From Candidatus Gastranaerophilales bacterium (lineage in GTDB: Bacteria; Cyanobacteriota; Vampirovibrionia; Gastranaerophilales; Gastranaerophilaceae), in assembly GCA_944324915.1 (NCBI GenBank), contig CALUYD010000004.1:79615-143614 (forward strand): DNA of 64,000 bases, read 5' to 3'. Position 1 is the first letter of the stretch. Each line of letters opens with the position of its first letter. A program made the translations under genes and the position numbers. Positions 9,583-19,700 of the stretch are shown here, piece by piece. A model generated the notes under the pieces. It saw only the letters and a program-made list of their open reading frames with translations, was not told the DNA's origin and did no database searches.

Positions 9583-11972
9583 TATTTAGCACCTCCGTTT
9601 TTTTCTTCCGGAAACTCTTTATCGATTTTACCAAACAACGGCTGTACTAATAAAGTCACAGCAACCAAAATAATTGTCATTGGAAGGAATGTATGTAACC
9701 AAATCTTATTATTACTTAATCTTTTTGCAAAATTTCTCAAATTATTCATTACGGAACTACATCTAGTATAATCCAATGCTTGATTTGTAGTATCCTTACC
9801 GTTCTCAAATATTGCATATATACTTTCAAGATATTTTTTAAGTCCTTTTCCTTTTTCTAATGAATCATCTGCCATACCAATAAACATTTTTAATTTATCA
9901 GCTACATCTTTTTCTATTTCAGAAAATTTTTCAAAGTTAAATACTTCTTTAGCTACATCTTTAACGCTACCTTCGTTAAAAGCGTATGCGCCATTTTTAA
10001 ATACATTATAATCGCCATCATATATTGCTTTTTTGATTGCGCCTAAAACTTCTTTATCGCAACCATTAAACTCGCCATCAGCTAATCTTCTTTCAAAATT
10101 TGCACATAATAACATTCTTATTCTTGTAGCATCTAAGTCTATTTTTTTGTTTTCAACAACATTAGATAAAATTTTTCTTGCAAATTCTTCATCGCCACCA
10201 AGAAGCGCTTTATTTAAGCCTTTTAAATCAATTCCATCTATTGAAGCCTCATCAATTGCAATTTGTGATAATGTATCTTTATCTTGCAATTGTTTAATAA
10301 TATTTAAAACACTATCATCCATTTGTCCTAAAGTTACGGATTCTAAAAATGCTTTATAATCAGCATCTGTACCTTTTACAGCTTTACTTACCAATTCTGA
10401 CAAATAAGCAACAGCTTCTTTATCTTGTAAATCTTTCAATTTGAAATAATCAGGAGTTTTAAATCCAAGTCCGCTGAATACTTTTTTCATTGCTTTAGAA
10501 TATTCTAAAGTTGAAGCAGATTCAGATTTTGAACCTACAACAGGATTTAATAAATCAGCGTATGCTTTTAATCTTGCTCTTAATTGTGCAACAGGACCTT
10601 TGTTATATGCTTCAACAAACTTAAAGAAATCCTTTTTATCTGAAATTGCATCAGCTTTTTTCATAACTTTTTCTTTAAATTCTTTAGAAAAGTCTAATTT
10701 TCCTAATTCATCCTTTAATTTTTGAATTGAAGGATTTGTATCCAACGCATTTTTAAGACTTGCTAATTTCATAGCGTCATCAACTGCTTCTTGCGCACCA
10801 TCTATTGAAGAAACAGTTGCGCCAAGAGCTCCAAAAGCCCCATCTATTGGAGAAGCGGTTGCACCAAGAGCTTCAAAAGCACTATCTACACTTTTAATAG
10901 TGCAACTATCTAATATTTCATCAAGATTTAAATCATCAGTTTTTAAAGTAGCTAAACTATGATAAATATCTCTTAATTCTTCAATAACCCCAAATGGTTT
11001 GAAATCTTTCAATGCATTAGCGTCATCTATATCTTTATATTTTAAAATAAAGTCAGTTGGGAATAGAGTTTTTGCAATATCTCTCAAAAATCCGCCTTCA
11101 AGAGGAGCGTCTTTAGCACTTTCAAGTATTGATGCTAATTCCTTTTCATTTCTTACTTCAGGTTTAACTGATTTTATGAAATCTACAAAACCACCGTCAT
11201 GGAATATCTTATTTACTTTATTTACATCATGAGCTACAACAGCTTTTTCAACAACAGGTTCAACATAATTACCTATAATTGAAGTTAATAAAGGAGTTGC
11301 AAAACCTGCTGTTGCCATCCATAAAGTTCTATTTTGAAGAGTTGTTTTTTGTATTTTTCTTTGTATTTTTTCTTTTCCGTTTTCAGAATCGTAATCAATT
11401 CCCGCTCTTTTTGCGTCTTTTCTTAATTGTTCTTCAGGATATGCATCCCAAACATAGAATTGATTATCTAAACCAAAATCTTTTTTATCGCCTTGAGCGC
11501 TGATATATTTTCTATCAATTCTAAAACCATGAACTAATCTTGCAGGAATATTGATAAATAATTTTGGCCATAATGACATCATGCCAATAAAAGTAGCTCC
11601 GCCTACATAGCTCATAATTGCATTTGTTTTTGTTTTAGATTTAAGAGCTAAAAATGACGCAATTAAAAATGCACCTAATTTTAAGCCTAAATCATTTATT
11701 CTACCAAGGCTATTATCACCCATTTCGCCTGTTTTAACGGTTTTAAAGAAATTTTTTACATCATTAAAATCATCTTTAATTGCTGTAATGGGATTTCCAA
11801 GCATGCCTTCATCAACCAACTTAGCCTTTGCTTCATTTGGTTTTACTTCGTTTGCTCTTTTTTGAAGCTCAACATAAGCTCTTTCATGATGACTTTGAGT
11901 GCTTGGAGCTTGCTTATTAGTGCTAATATTTAATTTATTTTGTAAAATCGGACTTATATATGTCATTAGCAC
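9582..11972 (-). CDS. Large membrane-associated protein of unknown function in glucan operon
   Basis: 796 residues, not recognised. The N-terminal ~90 residues are polar. Two or three hydrophobic stretches follow (L-G-A-F-L-I-A-S-F-L-A-L, G-G-A-T-F-I-G-M-M-S, and A-T-A-G-F-A-T-P-L-L-T-S-I-I-G). Then comes a long soluble, mostly helical, charged region of about 450 residues, and a C-terminal hydrophobic anchor (H-T-F-L-P-M-T-I-I-L-V-A-V-T-L-L-V). A 14-residue tandem duplication (L-G-A-T-x-S-x-I-D-G-A) sits mid-protein. The start overlaps the upstream gene's stop by 7 bases. With the enzyme genes downstream, a scaffold holding glucan enzymes at the membrane is possible but unproven. Confidence 0.72.
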   Translation of the reverse strand: MLMTYISPILQNKLNISTNKQAPSTQSHHERAYVELQKRANEVKPNEAKAKLVDEGMLGNPITAIKDDFNDVKNFFKTVKTGEMGDNSLGRINDLGLKLGAFLIASFLALKSKTKTNAIMSYVGGATFIGMMSLWPKLFINIPARLVHGFRIDRKYISAQGDKKDFGLDNQFYVWDAYPEEQLRKDAKRAGIDYDSENGKEKIQRKIQKTTLQNRTLWMATAGFATPLLTSIIGNYVEPVVEKAVVAHDVNKVNKIFHDGGFVDFIKSVKPEVRNEKELASILESAKDAPLEGGFLRDIAKTLFPTDFILKYKDIDDANALKDFKPFGVIEELRDIYHSLATLKTDDLNLDEILDSCTIKSVDSAFEALGATASPIDGAFGALGATVSSIDGAQEAVDDAMKLASLKNALDTNPSIQKLKDELGKLDFSKEFKEKVMKKADAISDKKDFFKFVEAYNKGPVAQLRARLKAYADLLNPVVGSKSESASTLEYSKAMKKVFSGLGFKTPDYFKLKDLQDKEAVAYLSELVSKAVKGTDADYKAFLESVTLGQMDDSVLNIIKQLQDKDTLSQIAIDEASIDGIDLKGLNKALLGGDEEFARKILSNVVENKKIDLDATRIRMLLCANFERRLADGEFNGCDKEVLGAIKKAIYDGDYNVFKNGAYAFNEGSVKDVAKEVFNFEKFSEIEKDVADKLKMFIGMADDSLEKGKGLKKYLESIYAIFENGKDTTNQALDYTRCSSVMNNLRNFAKRLSNNKIWLHTFLPMTIILVAVTLLVQPLFGKIDKEFPEEKNGGAK
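10798..10881. repeat. 42-bp tandem duplication inside coding sequence
   Basis: Two adjacent 42-base units beginning CCATCTATTG (at 10798 and 10840), differing at a few bases. They keep frame and encode the repeated L-G-A-T-x-S-x-I-D-G-A segment of the 796-residue membrane protein. Confidence 0.8.
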
Positions 11973-13000
11973 ACCTCATACTCTTTCTTTGTATCGACTT
12001 TGCTCTTCATATTGTCAGGCTTATGTTTAAAGCCTAAAATAGGAATTAAGCAAGTTAAGAATGTTGCAACTGCGGATGCGATAATTAAGCCCTTACCTAA
12101 GTGTTTGTATAAAGGTTTAATTAATTTACCTAAATTTGTATTTTTAACATCTATATCTCTACCCTTCCACAATTCAATAGCGCCTTCTTTTATTGCGCTT
12201 AAAATCGTTCTAGGTTGTTTTATTTTAATTCCCCCAAACGCATTTTGAGAGCCAAGAGCAACACCTGTTGCAGCTACTATATATTTTCCGATGTTTTCAA
12301 GAGCTGTTGCTCTGGCTTTAACGCCTCTAATTTTTTCACTCGCCATTTGGTTAGATGCATTCTTTTTATCTTTATAACCTACTTTTTCTACAATTCTGTC
12401 GTCATGATAATAAGCATTATTGTGATTTAATTCACCATCTTTTGTTAATAAATCACTACGATAGAATTGAACAGAATCATATACTCTAGGATATTGCGTT
12501 CTAACGAGTCCTTTTTCTTGACCGGGTTCCGGTAATTCATTTACTTTCTTAGTGTAGAATAAATCAAGATTAACACCGGTAAATGCATTAATTACTGTTC
12601 TTGAAAGTTTTTGAAATGCCCATTTACCAGCTGCATATAATATAACGCCTGCTGCTGCTTGTTTAAAACTAATATTTGCAAATCTTGCATCGTCAGCGCT
12701 AAATTTATGATTTACAAGTCCGTATGAAGCCATTAACATCAAGCTACCAACTATATTTGGAACCATGCCTAATGATAAATATTCATAAAAATCACTATTT
12801 TTAGAACCCGCAAAACCTTTAGGATAATACGTTAAAATATCGTTATAAAGTTTGTGAGCCCCTACTTTTACTCCCTCAAGCGGTCCTTGTTTATGAATAT
12901 GAGTTTCGTATTTATAAAATTTCTCTTTCTTGTCCTTATCTGAAACAAGATATCCGACATTTGGAAGATTTTCTACATTTACACTTGCTACCGGTTGCAT
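11966..13000 (-). CDS. Membrane-associated protein of unknown function, first gene of glucan operon
   Basis: 344 residues, not recognised. Hydrophobic stretches: M-V-P-N-I-V-G-S-L-M-L-M-A-S-Y, Q-A-A-A-G-V-I-L-Y-A-A-G, I-V-A-A-T-G-V-A-L-G, and near the C-terminus L-I-I-A-S-A-V-A-T-F-L-T-C-L-I-P-I-L-G-F. The tail is basic and charged. The overall plan (small-residue-rich helices separated by charged segments) resembles the 254- and 208-residue proteins near 58 kb, suggesting a lineage-specific family type. It overlaps the next gene by 7 bases and opens the four-gene operon, whose promoter must lie in the 205-base gap shared with the divergent P-loop/TPR gene. Confidence 0.7.
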   Translation of the reverse strand: MQPVASVNVENLPNVGYLVSDKDKKEKFYKYETHIHKQGPLEGVKVGAHKLYNDILTYYPKGFAGSKNSDFYEYLSLGMVPNIVGSLMLMASYGLVNHKFSADDARFANISFKQAAAGVILYAAGKWAFQKLSRTVINAFTGVNLDLFYTKKVNELPEPGQEKGLVRTQYPRVYDSVQFYRSDLLTKDGELNHNNAYYHDDRIVEKVGYKDKKNASNQMASEKIRGVKARATALENIGKYIVAATGVALGSQNAFGGIKIKQPRTILSAIKEGAIELWKGRDIDVKNTNLGKLIKPLYKHLGKGLIIASAVATFLTCLIPILGFKHKPDNMKSKVDTKKEYEVC

Positions 13001-13205
13001 AAATACCCCAAAATATTAACACATTTTTTATAACACACATAAATCTCAAAATTTGCCTTTTTTGAGTAAATATTCTTAACAATAATTAATAACGTAAAAT
13101 ATACACCTAATCTTAGTTACGAGGTTTTGACAATTATTAAATTCAACACCATTAACGAATATTTACCTGTTGCAAATAATACCAAAAATTTTGTAAAATA
13201 TTATT

Positions 13206-15527
13206 ATGACACAAGGCTTTTTTCAATTTAATAATTCTATTATAAATGAAATAAGAAATTTTGCTACATCTTCTTTCGACTTACTCTTCATGAGTGGTCA
13301 AAGAGGTAGCGCAAAAAGCGAAACAATAGAAAAAATAATACCCGAATTAGAGGAGAATAACCTTGTTTTTCAGCACTTTTGCTTCGAGAATACAGTTATT
13401 GATGATTTTCTTTTAAATTTTTACGATTCGTTAAGAAATTTTTCAATTTTGCAAAAAATTTCTCTTAAAAAATTTTCAACTGACAATTTTAAAGAAAAAG
13501 TAAGTCATTATTTTAAAACAATTGATGAAAATTGCATTATAATTGTTGAAAACTTTGAAAAAGTAGATTCAAACGTTGAAATTGTTGATTTTTTGTCGCA
13601 CCTCGCAAGTTATGTAAATGTAAAAATTGTAATTGTTACAAGAAATCGCGAAAAAAATCTTTTCAGATTTAAAAAAATAAGAACAAAAAACCTTGAAATT
13701 AATGAAATTAATAAAGAAGACTTTAAATCAAGACTATCAATTCTAACAGAGCCTATGAGCCTTGATATTAAGGAAAAATTTTATGAAATAACTCAAGGAT
13801 TAGAATTATTTCTTAAAATGAGCGTTAAATATTGCACAACAACAAACACTGCAATAGCTGATTTAATTGCTGAATATGAAAGAAAAAATCTTGGCTCTTA
13901 TACATCTTATGAAGAATTTATTGTAACAAAATTTATTTCTCTTGTTCCTGCAATATATAAAAATTTATTAAAAACCTTATCTGCAATATCTCATCCTGTG
14001 AGTATTGATTTTTTAAACAGATATAAATTAGGTAATGTTTCATATATTGAATATTTGTCTAAAAATTTCTTGGTTAATAAATTTAAAGACGAATACTATG
14101 TAAAAGACTATTTTAGGCAATACATAACAAAAAATTTCTCTATTCAAGAAAAAGTAACTTATTACAAAAATTTAGTTGAAATTTATGAAAATGAATTAAC
14201 AAAAAGCCCTAAAGACCGATTAATCAGACTTTCGAGAGAAGCAATAAGAAAAGAAATAGAAAATTTTAAAATCAAAATTCCTTCAATCAATTCAAACGAA
14301 AAAAATGCTTTTTCATATCTTGGAGTTAATTCATCTCCTTGGCAAGATGAAAAAACAATTCAAAAAACAAAACTCTCCGAAAAGCTGAATAAAATCAAAG
14401 AAAGAAGAAATTTCTTAATCAAAGAACAAACAAAAATTGAAAAATTTGATAAAGCTCAACTCAAACAAAATCGAGAAGAAAGAGAAAAAAATAAACGCTT
14501 TATTATTGATTTAATTAATTCTTCAAGAGATTTTGCAAAAAATTATCAATATCAAGATGCTCTAAACGAATTAAAAAGAGCCCAAGAGGTTGATTTTGAA
14601 AACGAATTTCAAATTGAAATTCTGATTTTGATTGCAAAAAATAATGAAGCGCTAAATCGTACAAATCTTTCTTTGGAATATTACCAAAAAGCCCTTGATT
14701 TGGCCAAAGAAAAAAATGATTCAAGAATTTGCGAAATAGAATTTTTAATAGCAAGACTTGAAAAAAACACCTTTAAAATTGATGAAGCCAAAGAAAAATT
14801 CAGAGAAATTATCAAAAATAAATCTAATTCAATACACTTTATCGCAAAAGCAAACCTTGAATTAGGAGAAATTGAAGAAGCAAATTCAAACTTAGAAGAA
14901 GCAATAAAATGCTATAAATCAGCTCTTGATTTATCTTTAGGCAAAGACAAAAATCTTGTTTGCAAATGTTATTACAGGCTTGCTGTTTTATATGATGAAC
15001 ATCAAGACTACCAAAACGCTATAAAATATTATCAAAAAAATTATCAAACAAGCTCAGAGCGAAAAGAAAACAAATATTATTCAGTATCTTTAACAAACCT
15101 TGCTTCAATTTATAACGAACAAGGAAGATTAAAAGATTCAATTGATTATCTGAAACTTGCTCTAATTTATGACGGCGAAGTGGATGATTGGGAAAATATG
15201 TATTTTTCTCAAAAAGAATTAGCCAAATTATATCAAAGATTTGATGAAACAAGCGCAATCGGTTATTATAAACAAGCTCTAAACAGTGCTAAAAAATTAA
15301 ATGATACATTTAAAGAAGCACTTGTTCATTTTGAATTGGGCGAGTTCTTCTATGACAGAGGAGAAGATGAAAAAGCGCTCGTTAATTTCTATAATGCAAA
15401 AATTATCTTGAAAAAAATTCAAGATAATGAGAATATTTTAAGAGTTGAATCTCGAATAAAAGATATAAAAATGAGGCTTGATGATACAGCATTCAGCTTA
15501 ATTTCTCAAAAATATGATAACATCTAA
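13206..15527 (+). CDS. P-loop NTPase with TPR repeats (STAND-like)
   Basis: 773 residues. Walker A G-Q-R-G-S-A-K-S at 31-38 and Walker B C-I-I-I-V-E-N-F-E near 118; an arginine-rich V-T-R-N-R strand follows, then a winged-helix-like segment around 240-310. A charged helical linker (residues ~380-430) joins a C-terminal array of tetratricopeptide repeats (about 430-760), with recurring A-x-x-x-Y-x-x-A-L and L-G-E-I-E-E-A patterns. This NTPase-sensor layout matches STAND signalling ATPases and MalT/AfsR-like regulators, but no DNA-binding or effector domain is seen. Its 3' end overlaps rsmG by 14 bases, so the two are co-transcribed. Partner and signal unknown. Confidence 0.78.
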   Translation: MTQGFFQFNNSIINEIRNFATSSFDLLFMSGQRGSAKSETIEKIIPELEENNLVFQHFCFENTVIDDFLLNFYDSLRNFSILQKISLKKFSTDNFKEKVSHYFKTIDENCIIIVENFEKVDSNVEIVDFLSHLASYVNVKIVIVTRNREKNLFRFKKIRTKNLEINEINKEDFKSRLSILTEPMSLDIKEKFYEITQGLELFLKMSVKYCTTTNTAIADLIAEYERKNLGSYTSYEEFIVTKFISLVPAIYKNLLKTLSAISHPVSIDFLNRYKLGNVSYIEYLSKNFLVNKFKDEYYVKDYFRQYITKNFSIQEKVTYYKNLVEIYENELTKSPKDRLIRLSREAIRKEIENFKIKIPSINSNEKNAFSYLGVNSSPWQDEKTIQKTKLSEKLNKIKERRNFLIKEQTKIEKFDKAQLKQNREEREKNKRFIIDLINSSRDFAKNYQYQDALNELKRAQEVDFENEFQIEILILIAKNNEALNRTNLSLEYYQKALDLAKEKNDSRICEIEFLIARLEKNTFKIDEAKEKFREIIKNKSNSIHFIAKANLELGEIEEANSNLEEAIKCYKSALDLSLGKDKNLVCKCYYRLAVLYDEHQDYQNAIKYYQKNYQTSSERKENKYYSVSLTNLASIYNEQGRLKDSIDYLKLALIYDGEVDDWENMYFSQKELAKLYQRFDETSAIGYYKQALNSAKKLNDTFKEALVHFELGEFFYDRGEDEKALVNFYNAKIILKKIQDNENILRVESRIKDIKMRLDDTAFSLISQKYDNI

Positions 15528-16146
15528 ACAAATTGACATTTTAAAAAAAGAACTTAATTTCACTTTGGATGAAAATACAATCCAAAAGTTAGACCTATGG
15601 GAAAAAATATTTAAAGAATATAATTCCCACACAAACCTTATGAGCAGAGGGGATATTGAGGTTTTATTTGAAAAGCATGTTTTTGATTCTTTAGCTATTT
15701 TAAAATGGGAAAAATTTAAAAATCATAAAAAAATTTTAGATGTCGGTACAGGTGGCGGTTTTCCAAGCGTTATTTTAGCGATTTGTTTTTCTGATATTAA
15801 AGTAATAGCTAACGATTCAAGAATTAAAAAGATAAATTTTATAAAAGAAATAAAAGAAAAATTATCGCTGAATAACCTTATAATTGAATATAACAGAGTT
15901 GAAGATATTGAAAATCTTGAAGTTGATTTAATTGTTTCAAGAGCAGTCGGAAAAATGCTTGATGTGTATGAGCTATCTAAAAAACATCTAGCTAAAAACG
16001 GAGATTTTTTAATCTATAAAGCAAAATTATCTGATGAAGAAATTAAAAATTTCAAGAAAAAATATAAAAACGCAAATTTTGAAATTATACCTTACAAATT
16101 GCCTCTTGAAGAAAATTACGAAAGAAATTTAATCCTCTTGAAATAA
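15514..16146 (+). CDS. rsmG: 16S rRNA (guanine527-N7)-methyltransferase RsmG
   Basis: 210 residues, the usual family length. The SAM-binding motif L-D-V-G-T-G-G-G-F-P (75-84) and the preceding H-V-F-D-S-L (55-60) are diagnostic for RsmG/GidB. The later V-S-R-A-V-G matches the catalytic-domain V-A-R-A-V segment. The enzyme methylates N7 of G527 in the 530 loop of 16S rRNA using S-adenosylmethionine. It starts inside the end of the TPR gene and runs convergently into the PD-(D/E)XK gene, overlapping it by 18 bases. Confidence 0.93.
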   Translation: MITSKQIDILKKELNFTLDENTIQKLDLWEKIFKEYNSHTNLMSRGDIEVLFEKHVFDSLAILKWEKFKNHKKILDVGTGGGFPSVILAICFSDIKVIANDSRIKKINFIKEIKEKLSLNNLIIEYNRVEDIENLEVDLIVSRAVGKMLDVYELSKKHLAKNGDFLIYKAKLSDEEIKNFKKKYKNANFEIIPYKLPLEENYERNLILLK

Positions 16147-16716
16147 TTTTTGTATTATTTTTTCAATTCTTTCTTTATATTTTTCATCATTTAGATAATC
16201 AACCTCAACAATATCAAGTTTTTCTAAAGATAAATAGCGCATTTTGATGTTTTTTGTATTAAAAATTTTACTTGCACAATACATATAAACAACGCTTTGA
16301 AGGTCATAAGAAGGGTTTTTTGGCAAATTCAAAGTTTTCCAATCATAAATTATATAAAAATCATCCTTTTTATAAATAGCATCAAATCTGCCTGTTAGAT
16401 AATAATTCCAGCCGTCTAAATCCTCTTTAATTAAAAAAGGGTATTCAGTATGAATAAAATATTTTCTTTCATCTTTTAAAATTTTTTCTAAATTTTGCCA
16501 AACAATTTTTTCTTTTTCATCTAGCGAATTAATCATTTTATCAACATCAAAATTATTTATATAATAGCAAATTAAAGCGTGAAATTTTTGCCCTAAAACG
16601 GCCCTATCATCCTTTTTAAACAATGAAAGATTATAGATAAATTTATCCTTAAATTCATCTAAATTTTTTTCTAAAATTTTTAGAGAATGTGCGCTGAATG
16701 TATCTATTTTATTCAT
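16129..16716 (-). CDS. PD-(D/E)XK nuclease-family protein, AddB/Cas4-like
   Basis: 195 residues with the core G-R-F-D-A-I followed by Y-I-I-Y-D-W-K-T, i.e. Asp then D-x-K, and the downstream Q-S-V-V-Y-M-Y helix seen in RecB-family nucleases. No four-cysteine iron-sulfur set is visible, which argues against a true Cas4 or AddB C-terminus. It overlaps the end of the large helicase gene upstream by 4 bases, so the two are coupled. I infer it supplies the nuclease subunit of a helicase-nuclease that processes double-strand ends. Confidence 0.82.
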   Translation of the reverse strand: MNKIDTFSAHSLKILEKNLDEFKDKFIYNLSLFKKDDRAVLGQKFHALICYYINNFDVDKMINSLDEKEKIVWQNLEKILKDERKYFIHTEYPFLIKEDLDGWNYYLTGRFDAIYKKDDFYIIYDWKTLNLPKNPSYDLQSVVYMYCASKIFNTKNIKMRYLSLEKLDIVEVDYLNDEKYKERIEKIIQKLFQED

Positions 16717-19700
16717 TTCAAGCCCTCAAAAATTTCGCTTTCTTCTATTGGTTTTATTCTTCCAAAATATTTATAATTTTTTGCAGTTGATAAAAGCAAT
16801 TTTTTCTTAGCTCTTGTAATTCCAACATAAATTAATCTATAATTTTCTTCCACAATTTCTGTTTTCAATTCAAGCTCTGTTTTTGGCTCTTTTTTAATTT
16901 TTTGAATGAATTTGGAATTTTCTTTCAATTTATAATCATTCACGCTAAAACAAAGGTTTTCTTTAGTTAATTCAGGAATAAACACATAATCAAATTCATC
17001 CCCTTTTGATTTATGCAATGTCATAATCTGTACTTTTGAGCGCTTTTGAGCCGTATCATCATTTTGGAAAAATTTAATATTTGAAAAATTATTTTTAAAT
17101 TGAATTTCTCTTAATCTTAAAACCGTATTTTCAAAATTTCTTTGGGTATTCATTATTTTTTGAGCAATAGTAGCTACAAGCGAGATATTATCCTTATTTG
17201 CGCCAGATGAAAAATAAAAAGAGCCTATCTCATAAACTAAATCATAAACAGAATAATGATTTTTAAATAAAAAATAGGTCATATCCCAATAAAATTGCTC
17301 GTCATAATCATCTCTTAAAAATATAGGTTCATTTAGGCTATTAGCATATTTTACAGAGTTAAAATCATAATATCCAAGCTCAAACAATTCACGAGCGATT
17401 TCTTTTACAATTTTCAATTCAAAAGGATTTGAAATAAATTCCAAAATCAAAAGGCAAATTCTATAAACAGGGTTATTTATAAGGCTTTCAGAGTTTTTAT
17501 AAGTCTTTATAGAGTTGTCCTCTAATAATTTTGCCCATTTATTTATAGCAAAATTACTCCTTAAAAGTATTGCTACTGTTGCTTCTTTTTCATTTTTAAA
17601 TATATTTTTTATATCTTTTATAATTTCATTTGATTCTTCAATTTCATTTTCAAAAACTGCGCGTGAAACAGCGTTTTTATCAACGATATTAACATGCTCA
17701 ACAGGCTTCATTATAAGATTTGAAAAAGCGTCAATTTTTTCTTCTTTAGCCCAAGCTACAACGCTATTGGCGCAATCTAAAACCCCTGTTGCACATCTTT
17801 GACATCTATCCATCTCAACATTATAAGAATTTTTCATAAATTCTCTAAAACCTTTTACATCAGAATTTGTAAAAGTAGATGTTATTGCTTGATTTATATC
17901 TCCACAACGAATAATATTTTTATATTTTCCACCCAAAAGCATAATTAAATTTTGCTGAATATAGCTTGAATCCTGCGCTTCATCTTCAATAATAATTTTT
18001 GCTATATTTTGATAATATTCTAAAATATCCTTGTTTTCCCTCAAAAGCCTTAAACTATAAAGCAATAAATCATCATAATCAATTAAATTTTGCTCTTTTA
18101 ATTTTTGCTCGTAAGCCTGATAAACATTCAAAAACAAACGATTAGAACAGATATAATTATTATCCATTGCAAGCTCATTTTTATAAGCAGAAATAGCGCT
18201 TGAATATAATTCCGTTTTATCTGCTCCTATTCCTAAAGCATAAACAATCTCATTTAAAATAGCATTTCTTTTAATTTCATCCACTATCTCAAAATCATAA
18301 TCAAGATTTAATTTTGCATAATTGTTATTATCTTTAATTATTCTAAGCGCAAGCCCATGAATTGTAGATATATTAGGCAATTCAGATAAATCAGGGTATT
18401 TTGCTTTTATTCTTTCTCTAAAATTTCTTGCAGCAGATTCCATAAAAGTTAAAACAAAGATGTTTTTTGATTCAATATTATCTAAGATTTCACCCGATAA
18501 AATTTTATCTACCAAAAGAAGCATAATTGTAGTTTTTCCTGAACCTGCAGTAGCGCTCACTGACATCAAACCGCCTTTATAATCTAAAACTGCTTGCTGG
18601 TCCGGTCTTGGAATTATTGGTTTTGCTTCCTTTTTTTCGCTTGAATTTTGATATTTATAATATTTATCAATACCGCCTAAATTTTCTTGACCCAAACTAT
18701 CATAAACACTTGAATAAAGATAAATTTCATCAGCTAAAAGATAGAGTTTATATAAAGTTCTTGCAGTTCTATCTTTTGTTAATTCAATATTATCTTCAAG
18801 CTCAAAAGTGTCTTTATTCCAACTTTTTTGCATAACCCAAGCGTTATATAATGGTCCTATATCTTGTTTTAGCCAATTTTCACTATTTACATCCAATAAA
18901 AACTGATATTTTACATTATATGAATAATCAATTATTTTTTGAGCAGATGAAACAACAATCGAATTATCATCCATTTCATCATCAGACAAAGGATTTTCAG
19001 AAATTATAGTGTTTTCTAATTGCACAATAAGCTCTAAATTTGAAACGCTAGACCCAAAAACCTCTTCAAAATCATAAATTTGCTTTAATAATTGATTAAT
19101 TTTAATTATATCTTTTGAAATTTCACGCTCGATTTTAACAAAATTCGAAACTATTTCAAAAAGTTGAGTTGATAATTTTTCAAAACGTATTTTTTCATAA
19201 ACTTCAATTAACTTCTGAAATTCAGATATATCTTTATTTTTAATAACATCAAAAATATTTGAATTTTTAAAATCTCGCTCGAGTTTATATTCTTGAATTA
19301 TTTTTATAGTTTGTTTTTTATCCAAATTTAAAAGCTCAATAAAAATACCTTTTAAAATATAAGGTGAAATATCTTGATTATCTTTATCGTTAATTATTTT
19401 TAAAAGCTCTAGAATATAACCTATGAGCTTATTTTGGTTTAGTTTTTCGTTTTTAGTTAAAAAATTAAAATTAAATCCTGATTTTTCTAAAATCAATTTC
19501 AAAAAGTCATCGGAATTTGGCGTAATAATAGCTATTTCATTAGGTTTTATGCCGTTATTTATAAGATTTTTTATATTAGATAAACCATCTTCAATCATTT
19601 CATTTCTTTTCAAAAATGATTTTGTTTTAATGTTTGAAAATTCAATTTCCTTATCATTTCTAACATTTTCAAGAATTTTTTTCGCATTTTTTATTTTGTC

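Noticed and set aside
10798..10881. CRISPR-like array suggested by repeated 42-base units
   Set aside because: Only two adjacent units without spacers, in frame within a coding sequence.
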